A stretch of DNA of 64,000 nt, from contig CANUEZ040000024.1 of assembly GCA_948099385.1 (NCBI GenBank), forward strand, positions 23,738,501-23,802,500, read 5' to 3'. Position numbers and translations under genes: made by a program. Numbering within the stretch: the first letter of the stretch is position 1; the number at the start of each line of letters is the position of its first letter. The notes under the pieces were generated by a model that made no database searches, was not told where the DNA came from, and was given only the letters and a program-made list of their open reading frames with translations. The DNA comes from Fasciola hepatica. Its lineage: Eukaryota > Platyhelminthes > Trematoda > Plagiorchiida > Fasciolidae. Shown one piece after another: positions 1-13,550 of the stretch.

Positions 1-3000
1 AAACATTAACATATAACATCATATGGAGCAACGTTTTTTATTATACTGTGAACTGATTCCAGCTCCGGTGCATTGAAATAATAGTCTATTTTAAGCAAAC
101 TACTTATGGTTGATTTTTTATCCCGATAATATGCAAACTGAATCCTGTTTTTACTGTTTCTGGTCTGTCCAGCTTGCTGATCTACAAGGATTGATTTCAC
201 TTTCTCGACTTCTAACGAGATTCCTTTGCATTGCCTAACTTAGACCCTAAAAATTAGGTTGACTCCGGTTTGCTCACACTTTTGCTCATTTACCCACCGG
301 GTTGTTTCCGTTAGTCTGTTCAAATCTGACGAGATTCCCAGGGCAGATAAGCGTATCTCTAATCGGTTCATGGCCAAACATGTGGCATTTGGACCGGAAA
401 CGATAAAGTTTCAATCCACGACATGCAGACATTTGATCCACACCAGTTTCACCTCCCCATGGAATGAAACTGTGGGTGAGCGGTTGATTTACCCGGTCGA
501 TTGAACGAACTGAAGAACTAACCTGGCCGGTACAACCGTAGTTGGCACATCTGACGTATCATTTATTTCACTAGTTGAGGCCCCTTTGGTAATACTTCTT
601 ACTGTTTGCTAAATGGATCTGTCAGGTTCGAACTGGTGGTGGAAAAGTTCATGGTCACAGTAGTCTCGGAAACCTAGCGTGCAAACCATCTCGCGCATAC
701 TTCCATGTGCGATTTGTCAGTTGAGCTATCATTATTATTAATCTTAACCTGAGATTCCATTACAAATTGTCTTTTTGTGATTTTCACCTGGAAAAGAATA
801 AGTGCCGTTGCCCTCGTTAGCTAGATAATGGTTAAGATCATTCGGGCAAAGTTAATGCGATGCTTTTCACTCCGTTCGAGGTGAAACACAACAAGTCATT
901 GGTATAATAAAGTTTGCACGTCACGGTAATCAAGAAAACGAACCGCATAGTATTTTTGTCAGCAAAACTGACCACTTTCAAAGGTGCCAACAAAGTAATA
1001 CATTTCTAAATACTGAATAAATTCACTTTTTACTTCCTTTTTTATTTATTATACAACGATGTACAACAATCTAGGGAATTTGATCGGAAGTTTTCACAAC
1101 AGAAACGTCAATCAGCAGTCAGTAGTTCTACGGGAATTCACGTGATCTGATAGTGGTTTTACAGCTTATCTTCAGTTGATTTATTCATTTGGTTCAGTGA
1201 ACAACGTCATAAAAATATCCACGTACTCATATAGTAATAATAGTGACAAGTGAAACATTACTGCTGGCAATATTTGACATGAAAACAAAGCAACTCGTAG
1301 AAATTATTCTTTTTCCATTAGTTTACTCTGTGAGAATGAACAAAAAGAGGAGAAAAAAGGACTAGGAGAATCGTTGTCATCGGCTGATGCGCATTTTATT
1401 ATTGCTTCATTATATTCCGGACTGAAACGTCTCCGTTCAATAGAAATGCCATATCTGTTATAAAGTAAGGAAAAAATGAAATCAACAAGGGTCAATTTGG
1501 TCATTTTTCATGTTTTTAAAAACAAGAATGTTTGAAATGGTCATATAACTCCAACATCATTCTGCGTATCCGCTGGCAACAGTCCGACAGGTCATCGAAA
1601 TGTAATGTGAATCTCAATTGGGTGGATACCTATCACACACGTTCTACTTCCTAATTACCTTTTCCGACCAATGAAGGAACTGTCTGACCTTCTACTATCT
1701 GCCATATATTCAGGAAGTCCATCGGTAAAGTAGTCATGGATTTACTACACCTTATGTTGTGACATATTCTCGCCGACTGTGCGAAAACAATATACTAACG
1801 ATGAGTTCCTCCCCATCAGCCATTTCATGGATTGACAAAAATGCCAAAAATCACAAAGAAATTGGCTCGGTCATCATCGTATTCAAAGTATTTGCTACCA
1901 TTGTTCATTTTCTTATTTGAATAAGGCATACAGTTCACGCAAAGGAATCGAGTCAGATGCGGATTAGGTAAGGAAGGTTTATTTTGTCCACGTCAGCATC
2001 CTTCTGCACCATTGTTCTTGGTTTCAAATCTTAGCACGACACAGAGAGAGAGAGCTATAACACTGGTAAATAGTTTGTTGTTTTTTCGTGGTGACCGTAT
2101 CTTACTGAATTTCGAGGAATCAGCTGGAGCTTCACCGTGAACGGGAAATCAAACTGTTATGATTTATACTGAATTCGGTCACATGTGGTATCCCAATGAC
2201 GTATTCGTTTGCCTGTTAATTGCCGAGTTAACACCACAGCATTTGGGAAATTACCAGTGAGCTGCTTTGAAACTTGTATTTTATGCATGCAATACATGTG
2301 CACATGCACATGATTATACATAGTTGCGTTCTCTCGATGACTCACTCTCGTAAACAATCGTATCAGTCATTTCGGGGATAGATATGGAGGACTGAATGAG
2401 CCGCTAAATCTAAACAGAAGCGGGCTGCCCTGATTAGGTCACGTGGCTGTGTGTCTCCGTGTATGTGTGTGTCTTTAGTTGTCCGAGGTAGGCAGCGACC
2501 AGAGGATGAGGAAAGCTAGTCAGTCCATGAAATGACGAAAATGTGTGATTACCCTCACTAGGTTGTAGTGGACTTGAGCATGTAGCATACTTTGTACTTC
2601 TCCTGCGCGGTTGTTTGGGAACAATGGGGGTATGCTTATTTTTGGTAGTCGGTGGCCCAGTTCTATCAACGCACCATCTCCGTTTATTGAATTCACTTCT
2701 CGTGTCCCTTTTTTGTTTACGCAGTTTCTCTCTCTGTTTCCATTTATGTGATTTCTGACAGCTCTGATACAGTTCTGTAATTATTGGGACTGCGAGTACA
2801 CCCCATGCATCGTGGCTATTTCTGGTTTCACCAAGATCATTCGATTATCACCTTTTACGGATACTAAGAAGGGACAGCTCCCAAGGGGTACAAATTTGTG
2901 CACGTCAGCCTTGTCATCATACCAGATTTGCTTTCGAAAACCTGTCTAAGTAGTATGTCAACATGAGGCTACAACGGACTCATGTGCCTTAACGCAATGT

Positions 3001-3267
3001 TCTTACCTGTGTGTTTGTGTGTGTATGTGGAGTTAATTTACCAATCACAATGCTCGAATTTTAATCATAAAAATGGTTGCACACTGATAAATTCAAGGTC
3101 TAATTTCACCAACAGCTGTCCAACCTGAGTCGAAAAAGTCCGTCCTGAAACTTGTTTTTTCAAGAAGTATCTGTGATCTCGTTCTACCGCGCCTCTACCT
3201 TCATGCTTATTGACTAGTCAATGGTCGGACGAACGGATGAATGAACAAATGGGCAAACGTAAAGTAG
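1..3267. other. No gene recognised
   Basis: I see no convincing exon, element or RNA gene here. The open frames are short and lack paired splice signals. There are short simple stretches: GA repeats near 2043 and GT-rich tracts near 2460 and 3010. It is probably intergenic or intronic DNA made of old repeats. Confidence 0.4.
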
Positions 3268-3506
3268 ACTATGGCTCATCGTACGATATCAACGCTCAAC
3301 TCATCATTGAAAACCACGGAAGCACTAGACAGCTATTTCATCCTTGTTAGGAATCGCAATCATTTGCCGCGGGTTCGAGTCCCAGTTGGGGGCTCGGTGG
3401 ATGTGCACTGCTACTGGTGACTCCTAACAAGGTTGAAACAGCTGCACAGTGCTTCCATGGTTTTCAGTGGTGAGTTGAGCGTTGGTGCTGCATGATGAGT
3501 CATAGT
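3268..3506. repeat. Fold-back pair of tRNA-like SINE family 2
   Basis: Two arms, about 3268-3355 and 3419-3506, are inverted copies of each other with only scattered mismatches. Both contain AACGCTCAACTCA, then GAAAACCA, GGAAGCACT and CTTGTTAGGA when read toward the loop. The loop carries a pol III B-box-like GGGTTCGAGTCCC at about 3370-3382. The right arm plus loop matches two other copies in the window (25893-26080 and 56515-56665), so this is a dispersed tRNA-derived SINE. The left arm is a truncated inverted copy. A transcript would fold into a hairpin of about 88 bp. Confidence 0.65.
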
Positions 3507-4905
3507 GTGCATATCCGATCTCGTACTACTCATATACTTATATTATGCTAGAATCAATTACATTATACTCCTCAGATGAACCACGCAGCAAAGTTTTCTC
3601 AAATAGTATTCCGTACAAGGGCAAATTTCCTTGGTCCCCTTGACCGTTTGCTCACACAGTGCGTTCGCGTTCTCTTTTTTGTTTACCGTTGTCCCCTTCA
3701 TTGTATTTCGCCACACCCTGTCTTTCTAGGAGCAGTAATATTTTACACCAAAGGTTGCTTTATTCCTTTTCGTCTGACCCGTGAATTATAAAAGTTAATT
3801 CAATGACTATAACAAGAACTATTTCAAAGCATTAACTTGTGGCTACTCCTCTCCAAGTCTACCCAGAAGAACACTAAACTGCATGAATGTTTCCCTTACT
3901 AATCTCCAGTTACTAAAACCATCAGTAATATGCCTTTCTTTTCTTAAATACTTACTGAACCTCATAAATTAATTATCTAAAATCAAATTTGGAATGCTTG
4001 AGTCGGTTGGCTCTTATACACCATGGCTCATTGTGTACTCAAGGAATCATATTGCTTCTGATAACAGTTCCAACGGTCTTTCTCCAATTCGTTAAGCAAT
4101 CCAATATTGGTTGTGTCAAACACATTTAGATTAATTCATTGTCTAATCCTAGTAGGCGATTTCCGTAATACGTAAACACGGAATTTTTAGAGTTTAGAAA
4201 TGCACCACAAATGACTGCGGATTCAGATTGGTTTTTCGACCAAATGAATTGTTGCTACAGGCAAACGACCATGCAAAACTCAATTCTCACCTAATCGGGG
4301 ATTCGATAAAATTTTGAGCCCAAATTCCGTACTTTTTCGTTGATTCGATGATACATGTCTTTGTATCCCGTCAGCAAATTGATTTGCCATGTAGTGGCCA
4401 AGAATCTGTGCCATGTTGGGTGATTTCTAACTATTCTTTGTCTCTGGTTCCAGTTAGAGACGGTGAACTGAGTCACTTTTTGTAGAACGTTGAACAAAAC
4501 TTGGTCTTCATTAGGGTAGCCACCTGCGTTTTCTGGCTAGCTCTAATCACGAGTAGTTTGAACCACCAAATCACCTTAGCAGATCGCATTCAAATTAAAC
4601 GCACAACTAACTGAACACTTTAAGACTTGCAAAAAGTTTCATCCATAAGCATCTATCCATGATTCAAAATGTCAACGAACGAGACACCTTGTGTCCTAAC
4701 AAACCCAGTATACTGATCCCCCACACAATTGCGTTCATAAGTTTTATCCATGGAAAAAGTGACAATAATTTCACAAACTGTGATGTCAGTATGCTTGAAT
4801 TGTGTTCTTCATACGATATCTCTGTGAACCATTCTGAACGTACTACGAAATAACCAGCATGTGGTTTTTTCCCACGGTCTCCCAGTGGGTTTTGTAAGTT
4901 CACAG
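3507..4905. other. No gene recognised
   Basis: Nothing recognisable. Open frames on both strands are under 80 codons and lack paired splice sites. Confidence 0.35.
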
Positions 4906-5077
4906 CGTCACAGGGATTGCGAAAGCCGCCTACCTGTTGATCTGAAACCTAGAAATGGGAGCAAATCTCATCTAATCATGGTCCGAAACCTTCCTCCTGG
5001 AATATCGTATCGCTTCTGCATGGTACATACGGAAACTAGGAAGAACAAATGGAAACATTTGTTTGTACGGAATTGCG
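4906..5077 (+). CDS. Candidate internal exon, possible FN3-like fold
   Basis: The segment is bounded by an acceptor (gtaagttcacag before 4906) and a possible donor (gtatcg after 5077). It is open in frame from codon CGT at 4906. The translation contains LIMVRNLPPGISYRFCMV, which resembles the E-to-F strand region of fibronectin type III domains (Leu, then NLPPG, then Tyr and Phe). The rest of the domain, including the conserved Trp, is not visible. The frame stays open to 5208, so the 3' boundary is uncertain. I cannot name the gene. It may belong with the exon at 5726, but I did not find the connecting exon. Confidence 0.35.
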
Positions 5078-5725
5078 GTATCGTTTTCACGTTGCGAAAT
5101 GGTTGCAGTGAAATTACTCTCAAACTGAAACTAGTGTTTTTATGTCTCGCACACCATGAACCGAAATGCATAACTGAACAAGGTCAAACAAGTAGGGGAA
5201 TGTTTTAATTGCTAGTTTCAAACTCTGCTAGTTCTGATCCACTGATTTGTGACCTTTTTGATGGTGGTTTAAAGGTCGTCATCGCGGAACTTGGAGTGTG
5301 ATGTCATCCCGTGTTCAGTCTGTGACACTGTCAGTCACTTCCCCACTTGGCTGTCTCTGATTGACCACGGTCCCTTTCCAAAAATGTTGTATATCCATTG
5401 AAGGAAGTAGAAAATTATTTAGTTTTACTAAAATTTAGAAACTTCCGCGTAAAAACCTTCAGTATGATTCTTTTCCGTCCGCTTGCCGCGTCACGTATAC
5501 AGTGGCCAGTATTTTCGATTCGCGCGAACATTAAGCATTCATCTTTCCACGTTTGGGAGACGCAAATTACGGATGAAGTATATACGTCAAACGATATTTT
5601 GGTCACAACTGCCCGAAGTTTACACGTTAAAAGATAATTTCATGTTACACACAACTGGCTCCATTTTTCTCCACGAAAATTACAGCCGGTTTGGCCGCTT
5701 TCTTCTCACCCTCTCTCTAATTCAG

Positions 5726-5950
5726 GTTCCAAAACTCCATTCTTCAAAGTGCCGCTCACGAGAAGTCTCCGTCACCCGTGAAGAGAAGTTGATCAATTTC
5801 ACGAAACACATTCGCGAAGCCAGCACACTACGTGATATCTATCTTTTACAATTCTCTGCCAGTTTCTATCGTCTCAAATCGGACCCTCATTTTCAATCCT
5901 GGTTCGATGGATTCCCGAAACTGTCCGAATCTGAAGCGTGCGTTTGTTGA
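5726..5950 (+). CDS. Candidate exon, unknown protein, possibly terminal
   Basis: A strong acceptor precedes 5726: a long pyrimidine tract (cttctcaccctctctctaattcag). The following frame is open for 74 codons to a TGA at 5948-5950. An internal donor (gtgcgt after 5937) is an alternative end. The product is charged and helical-looking, with segments such as REEKLINFTKHIREAS and YRLKSDPHFQSWFDGF. I do not recognise a family. The neighbouring exon candidate at 4906 is on the same strand, so both may be pieces of one gene. Confidence 0.45.
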   Translation, partial: VPKLHSSKCRSREVSVTREEKLINFTKHIREASTLRDIYLLQFSASFYRLKSDPHFQSWFDGFPKLSESEACVC

Positions 5951-8329
5951 GTAACACCATTCCATTTGCCCTAATTGGCTTTTTCAAGGGAGTTGGGGGG
6001 GGAGGGATGGGAAAACTGACTTTTGTATTCGCCGTGATGATAAAGCAGCACAACGCGTAACGATTTTGGTAGGGTACGCGCAAGTGCACTGTTCTCAGGG
6101 AATAGACATCACGCTGTGATTGTTGAAACTTTTTCGAATGAATCCGTAGGTAGTTTAAAGTACGCTGTTTCTGCAGAATACATGTTTTTTTTGCAACAAA
6201 TGGGGGTGCTAAACCTCCGCCAGAATCATTCGCCATAACTAAGTGACGAAACATTTCTAACTTCGTGCATATTTAGTTTGCACTGTTGAACAATTGTATC
6301 TATATATCTTAATCAACAAACAATAAGTAGAAAGCGAATGGCGTATTGCTCACAGGGTGTAAATTTCAGTCTCGTTGGTGAGCAAATGTTGTGATTGCGA
6401 AATCAACTTACAGATCTTACAAAATATCACATGATAGGGAGATTTAATAAAACACAAAAAACGCGCCGGTGAGTTGCTCACAAAATAGGTAGAGTGTTGG
6501 TGTCAGTGTGACCAGATTTTGTTTTCAGATTTTCAAAGTCCAAAAATTACGAAAAGAGATTATCAAGTTGTTCTCATATGTTCTGTGAAAAATTACGATC
6601 AGTCGAGTTCCCGATCAATGGCACGACTCCATCGAATTTTGTGTGATTTGGAGGAACCAATTCAGTTGAGTGGAAAAGAACGTGTCACGTGATCGTACGC
6701 AAATGACACCGTTACTCATAACTAATAGCTCTGCTGTCAAAACCAAATCTAGAGGCAGAAGGAATTGGTGAATTTAGCCAGTTGGAAAACTAGGGTTCAA
6801 AGGAGAATCTGATAGTGGCTTCACGCAGGGAGACAGCCCTGTTATTGCCTGGGGAAATACCTACCTAACGGGGATCTTAGGCGATTTGTCCCTCAAGATT
6901 CCATGGTTAGGGCTCCGTGTTCTTGCTTTAATCAACGGATCATTCAGCTCCTCAAACATTCACTCTCACAAACGTACTCTTGTATTATATTCACAGACAT
7001 TCGCTATTTGAACGGTAATATTGATGCTGTGCAGCAACACCTTACCCAATAATCCCATTTAAGTCCACAATAGAAATTCTCTGTTCTTCCGACACTACTC
7101 ATCTCCGATTTCTCCATTACACTCTTCCTCCACTCATCCCTTTCAAACCATGTGCTTGCTTTTGCTCAAACTTTATTCCAAACGAATCGCCTTTTTGATC
7201 TTCATTTTAAAACAGTGAATTTCGGTTCGTGTGGCTGAAACGGTGACTCTCCTCTTTTGATCTTTTTCGCTGTGCTCTCTATCGTTCAACTGTTGTGCGC
7301 TGTCTGACACGTCCCTCGTATGAATTCGATTACGCTTGTAATCTAGTTGGTCAGCTCAAATCACCACAAATTTTAGGGATTTCAGCGTCCGCAACAGGGG
7401 CTACCTCAGACACTCTTTAGGCCTACGAACCACTCAGGCCGGGAATTGGAGAATTTTACCCGGAAAAATGAAATCTCGAAATCGATCACTATCCCCACCG
7501 TAGTCTTGAACCGTGTGAATGAGCAAGCACACAGCCGCGACCTGTTACTCATTCCTGACCATTCCTAGTTTTGCCCTTCGTACTCATCCTTCCCCCCTTG
7601 GCTCAACAAACCAGTCGTATAACTTATTGTTAACTAGTTGCCCAAGTAACTTCTGCCCTACTATGTCAAATTATGTTCTAGCGTTGCTCATCTGATAGAT
7701 GGAGTGTTTTTCTCTTTTTATTCATGCACTACATCATCGCGTATAACAGAGGTTATCGTCCAAACTACATCTGTGCTCATTCTGTACTTTTTCAAACCCG
7801 AGAACTATCACTCCGAGAATGGACTAAATACGCATGTTCCCGCATTGTAGGTTTCCACAGAGGAATATTCCAGCAACAGCAATAATCCTCATCACTGTGA
7901 GCATGAAATACATGCTGGGGAGCATTCATTGTGAAAGTCAAGAATAGCTTCATGAAGCTTGAAGTCAACCAGAAAGCTTCTTGCTTATTTCGAAACTGCT
8001 TCTTAGGGCCCCTTGTAACAACAGGTTTCCTGTGCACTTTTTATCAGAACCTTTATAATAAGGCAAGGCTGGTGCAATCGTTTTCGATTTTAACTTATCT
8101 GTTCCCCAAAACTTTTCCATCTCTAGCCTCAGTCCTTCATCACGACCGTATCTGCTACAGTGAAGACGGTTTGATTGACTAGAATTTCGCTAAACACATG
8201 AGAATCTCTTAGTCCTACTGGTATTCCACAAATCATGGTAACAAAACGTACAAGTGAATTTTCTCCCAGCTTATTTTTTGGCATTTCCTTCTACTACCAA
8301 AAAACCTCTCATGTCAATTCCGTTTCCGA
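5951..8329. other. No firm gene; one weak exon candidate at 6603-6692
   Basis: Most of this stretch shows nothing. A weak plus-strand exon candidate begins at 6603 after acgatcag and runs 29 codons to a TGA at 6690-6692. Its translation includes MARLHRILCDLEEP, but no partner exon was found. A G-rich run lies at 5994-6002. The start of the non-LTR relic beginning near 8330 is not sharply defined and may extend some way into the right end. Confidence 0.3.
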
Positions 8330-9900
8330 AAAAATGTGTGATTTTCCCAGCCCTACTAATTACCATCCCACCTCTCTCACTTCTGCTATTGTGAAAGTCG
8401 TGGAACCCGTAATTGAGCAGCGGTCCTACTGACATTTGGAGGACAGTTCTGTGCTGGCCGACCGCCAACACGTGCATCATTGCCACGGACCTGCTGGTGA
8501 CTTGTTACCACGCATGACCCACTTCTAAACTTCAGTAATACGTTCACTCAGAGTTTCGGGATACTTCTGCAAGCTCTTTGCTCAAGTCGGTCAGGAAAAT
8601 CTGTAGGGGAAACTACCTGAACATGTTTTCGATACTGCTTTCATCTCGTGATCCCCTTGATTCCTCCAGGAATACTTTCTCTTTACGCTCACATGAAATC
8701 CCACCTAGACCGTAGTACTTTTCGGAGACCCAAAAATTGGATCATTTTGAATGTTTCCAACAACCATTGGTGTGTCTGTTTCGCGGCAGTGTGAGTAGTG
8801 CACCCCAATCTCAGTCTTGAGAGCAGTTTGTCATCCTTTTCCTTATTCTGCTATACTTCTAGGTTTCAGATTTTCTTTATACTTAGCTTCTTGTCCAAAG
8901 TTTTCCCAATTGCATTATGAGAGAATCTTGCTTATTCCTAGAAAGCCACTTATTAGTACATCCCAAATTATTACAACAAACCATATGCCAGTATGCCTAG
9001 CCCTTGAATATCACAGCCAGGCTTGGGGTGAGTTTCATCCTCACTCCCGTTCTCTTCAGGATGAGAGCAACTTCGAGGTTATTTAACTTATCGCTGATTC
9101 ATCCCAGATTTTAAAATGTGTAGCTCCTCTAGCACCATCGGGTGGCTGCTTCTCTTTTTATGTTTCTCATACCGCTTCTACAACAGGTATTTGCGAAATG
9201 ACTTCTCTCTAGTCCTCGCACTCGAAATGGCTCATGTTGGTGAACCCCGCTATAAAGCACAGGGCCATCCTTACCAGGTAGTTCTAAACACTTGTCTGAC
9301 GGTTGTATGTATGGTATCATTTGGGAAACTATCATGTGATGCTTTCGTATATTGTGTGCTTCCTATACGCTTCCTCTATTAGAGTATGGCTGTTTGGCTG
9401 CATATCCATGCATTGCTGCTTAGATGGCTAAGCTGGATCGAGAACAGAGGGCTACTACTTTTCTCACGTGGTACCAATTACGAAGGTCTTCTAGAAGCGA
9501 CTAGTCTGGTTGTAGAAACCTACCGGGGAATACGTGGAGATCTTGTGTGCATCCTCTGCCTCGTCAGGGGCGATCTACAGTCAGAACTGCAAGCTGTATC
9601 CCGCTTCGGGGACCTCGTTGTGTAAGCGGGCATCCAGTGAAGTTGATGAAGATACATTCAACTGTTTTGCCGTTAGTCTATCTCCAATCTCGGAGAGTCA
9701 CCAACCTTTGGAATTCGCCACCTGTTGATGTGGTGGAAGAAGAGAACGACAGTACATTCAAGAGAAAGTTGGACAGTATATTGATGGCTCAGTGGCATTC
9801 TACTCGAACTTAATTTAACTCCCTCGAGAGGATGGTGGGGATGATTCTACGAAAAAATTCCTTCTAACTGTATCGTGAAGAATAAATGAATAAGTTCATA
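8330..9900 (+). mobile_element. Degraded CR1/Jockey-like non-LTR retrotransposon (RT to C-terminus)
   Basis: At 8350-8420 the plus strand reads NYHPTSLTSAIVKVVEP, the conserved RT block normally written NYRPISLTS. A shifted frame then gives HLEDSSVLADRQH. The C-terminal half is clear at 9385-9813. It includes LEYGCLAAYPC, AKLDREQRATTF, then RRVTNLWNSPPVDVVEEEN and FKRKLDSIL. These are the conserved post-RT motifs of CR1-like elements (LEYC.QAW, VQR.AT, NR..NLWNSLP..VV, FK..LD). Stops and frameshifts interrupt the frame, and RT motifs A to C between about 8520 and 9380 are not legible. A 3' tail rich in AATAAATGAATAA follows at 9880-9897. The copy is dead. Confidence 0.75.
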
Positions 9901-11354
9901 TGAAGGCAACACTTTGGAGCACTCTACGACCTTACATTTTTCCATCTTTATTCAACAAAAGCAGAATCGGTTAACTGTTCTCAGTATGAATGGCCTTTTT
10001 TAAGTATTTCACCATAGGGTTTACTCCTTTCACTACGTGCCATGTGTTCAATTAACAGAAATGGCTTGATTTCGAAGCAAAACTTGTGGCGAAAATTCCG
10101 TTCATTTTTAGCCAGCAAGAGCATCGCTGGTTGTTGAATTAATTAAATATGACTGCTTTCTATAGTGCCTATTACACAACCTGAATTCCATAAAACCCTC
10201 ACTTCTACACCTCATTCGACAAATGAAATCCAACCACGATTGAATACAAGGAACCTTGTGAGAAGCAATCAGTATTATGATTTTTCCAGTCTAGTACCCC
10301 GTCGTAAAACACAGACTGAATTCCGCTTGATCAAAGGGGTACTGCCTGTTATTTTTGTGTTTCAACAAACTGTGCGCGGAACGGTGCTTATCAAACGAAT
10401 AGATTTTTCTAACCACTTGGCTAACTGCATTCAGCATTCTCCGCTGATAACAATCCGTCTCACTTGTCAAGTTGAATGAAATTGTCCGGAACGATCGACC
10501 GGTCACTATTATTTTGATGACAAAATCTTACTCCGATCAAACAAGTAAACCACTATCAGAATCAGTCTTGTGGCATGAGCTCACAAGTGAACCTCGGAAA
10601 GTAGAAACAGTTTCATCAGTCTGTATTTTATGCAATTCAGAGGTTATTTTGTTCAAAAATTCACTCAGGTGCCCGATGCTTTACGTTCACGACAGACAAA
10701 TAACGGTAATCTACTTACTTGTTCGTTTATATCTGTCACGGGACCCAAACGTTTCGTTTCCGTTTTCGTTTACCCCGAATGTGAAGGGAAGTGATTGTTT
10801 CGTACAACCTTGAAGATGTTCCTGATCTTGAGAATAATAAACTATTCATTGTACCCTTGTAGAATTCGGCCGCGAAAAATTAGCCGGAATGATGGTATTT
10901 CCCCGTCAACAGTGATTTATCGATCTCAGATTTGTTTGATTCTCGTTAGTCACTGTTGCTCATTCCTGTAATTCGTCTGTCACCCACATGAGTAAAATAC
11001 GTATACAAGCACGAACATACGTGACACAAAGCTCGATCCGTTGTACTAAGACCGGTCACCCCAGCCCAATTCACTCGGACAAATGCAATGCGAAAGTGAT
11101 GCACGAAAATCTATTTCTTGCAAAATTCACATAACTCCTTTCGTTAGCCCACACACAGAGTGGGGTTAGTTGACAAAAAGGTGAATCCACCTAACTTTTA
11201 TTTATATCATGTCAAGTACCAACTGCAGTGATGATCTGAACTGAAATTTTTTGTATAGAACCTCTTTCTAAGTGACCTGACCACTAAACAGATAGCTTGG
11301 AAAGAGACTTCGAAAAGATTGTGGCATTTTTTCACTAACCACATCACTGAATAC

Positions 11355-11405
<51 letters not shown>

Positions 11406-11616
11406 GGAAATGTGTCTCATTATAACAGAAAATCACATTATCCACAATAAAGCTTTAAAAGCACACTTGTACCAACTATCAATTTGCCGGATTTAATACC
11501 ATAACACGAGAGTTAATGCAGAGGGAGAATTCTTTGTTATTGTTCTTTTTGTGTTGTTCTCTTGGTGCATTGTGGCGTATTGAATGAAAAAAAGAAATCA
11601 GAAAAATATTGCTTAG
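9901..11616. other. No firm gene; weak exon candidate at 10166-10340
   Basis: A plus-strand frame opens after the acceptor-like tgactgctttctatag at 10166 and stays open for about 100 codons. It contains RLNTRNLVRSNQYYDF. The exon end could not be fixed, and the phase does not match the next chain without a further exon. It might be the 5' part of the gene at 11617-12664. Otherwise only the (TA)n tract at 11359 stands out. Confidence 0.3.
11359..11399. repeat. (TA)n microsatellite
   Basis: Perfect alternating TA for about 41 bp. Confidence 0.95.
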
Positions 11617-12664
11617 ATTCGACCAATTTTGCACGGCGATCCCAAAGGCTAATCACTCCACTGGATATGCTCGATTCCCTCAGAGTCTCGATTACCGGCT
11701 CGTGCACTGTTGTACTAACAGAAAGCACACAAACCTAATGGATATTCAATTCAGTGATCACAAATTAGGCTTAGACTTCTGGTCTTCTGTGATTTCGTAT
11801 TGCACTTTATTTTTCTAGCTAGTTCACCTACCAACTGACCCTGCACATGAGTTAATCTTTTTTTCTTATCGCATTTTCCCCACCTCGTACAGTATGCACT
11901 ATTCTCTGCTTATTGAGCCAAAAGAGAAGGATTGCCCAGCAGTCTCTGTCCCAGGGTAAGTCGACTTGAATTGAGTCATATTCTTGTCCATCTGACACTT
12001 CGTTGCTGAGACACAAACACGTTTTGCGTTATCAAGTTTTTCAGGTCCTTATTTTTTATTTATCAAGTACATTACTACAAAACAAAAGATCCATTGGACG
12101 CCCTAACAATCATAAATGTTTATTGCTCATTTGTCTTCACAAACGACCGCTCAGGAATCTGTTATGATGTGGTATCTTAGTCAAGTATCCTTCAGTTCAA
12201 AAACCTCCATATATATATTCGTGAAATTTGACCGATACTAGGCTGGAGTTCATCAAAAGCTAACTAATCCTATTCTTTCATACGAGAAGTCTTACAGTAC
12301 CAGTGGATAAGACCTATCATTTGACGGATCAGTTGAACTCATTTGTGAATTTTGTGAGACGTTATTTCGCCATTTATTTTGGTTTCAGAGTTTATGACCG
12401 TCTGTCTGCTAAGAAAGCATTTTCAGACATGTAAGTTCCGTCGTACAGAGTTTTATTTCCATAATTTCCCGTTCGATACGCAAAAATACCGGACTGATAT
12501 ATAGGGGCATTTGTCAGGAAACGAGCATGTGTCCGATACTTCTAAACGTTGTTTTTGTATATATTGTAGTTAGGATGATTGAATACAAAGGAAAAGCAAT
12601 GATCATGGAAACGACAACTGAAAAATGTGTCCAAATTGTTATGGTGTTGAGTCACCAGAGATAA
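11617..12664 (+). CDS. Unknown host gene, last four exons (spliced)
   Basis: Four segments join in one frame: 11617-11701, 11893-11955, 12389-12430 and 12574-12664. Acceptors are attgcttag, ccacctcgtacag, ttttggtttcag and tatattgtagttag. Donors are gtgcac (weak), gtaagt, gtaagt. The joined frame has no stop until TAA at 12662-12664. The translation includes LITPLDMLDSLRV, SLLIEPKEKDCPAVSV, VYDRLSAKKAFSD and EYKGKAMIMETTTEK, which has the composition of a real globular protein. The 42-nt exon with two consensus splice sites is the strongest single piece. I do not recognise the family. An alternative frame through exons 2 and 3 would join the 13551 exon instead, but it gives a Cys/Leu-rich, less protein-like product. 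Upstream exons were not established. Confidence 0.5.
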
Positions 12665-13550
12665 AGTGTACTTATAGGTCCCGAGTTGGTAGTATACTGT
12701 TGGTGGTTACACCACGGTGTCCTTGGTCAATGATGAGAGTAGGTTCAAAGATCTTACACGTTGTTTCTGAGCTCATATGAGTGCTTCAATCAGACGAATC
12801 GCCATTGCTTCTATTTTAGCTAAGATTCGAGGTATGACGTTTCTCACTAGTCTGTCCTTCGCACGAACGAAAGTTTTCATTCGCACTCTACCTCTTGTGA
12901 CACTAACTACACCATGATAACGTGGGCGCACAGCTTTATTTTTCATCTTCAGCTGGAGCTATTGTTTTTTTCGTCAAGTGTAACGTAGTACGGAACCGTT
13001 GCCAAGTGGTTACTCATCATAACGGAATCAAATCATGGAATATTCCCATGGCCAATTTCTTAGAACACGTTATGTGTTCTAAGAAATAACGTAATTAGTC
13101 ATCATACATGAGATACACGGGAAGCACTTTTCGGTCATTTGATTCAATGTAACTATTGCACCTTATCATCGGAACTGTCTGTCTCAAATTTGCCATGTCT
13201 GATTGTTTCGTACCGATACGCGCATGTAACCACTCTCGATTTCAAACCCACAAATATCGTGGAGAAAGTGGTCTCGGGAAAAGTGAATAGTTATCAGTTG
13301 CCTCTGTGAATGCTAGTGCAAGCTTCCTGATAAAGGTTCAATTTTTCTGTCAATCATCCCGGTAGAGTAACACCTGTTGAACTAGTCGAGCGCGTACGCT
13401 GTCCACAACGTTTGAACACTATTGAATACTTGCGTCGGTTCAACTGCGTTACTTAACAAACAACCGTAGTTATTGGGGAAATTTCCGCCAACTTTAGTTA
13501 TCTTGTTCATATCACCTGTTTAGTCAGATCGTATTCATCTGTTTTTCAAG

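Noticed and set aside
5874..6254. 126-codon minus-strand open frame
   Set aside because: It overlaps the better supported plus-strand exon at 5726-5950, contains a low-complexity proline run from a G-rich tract, and has no splice signals.
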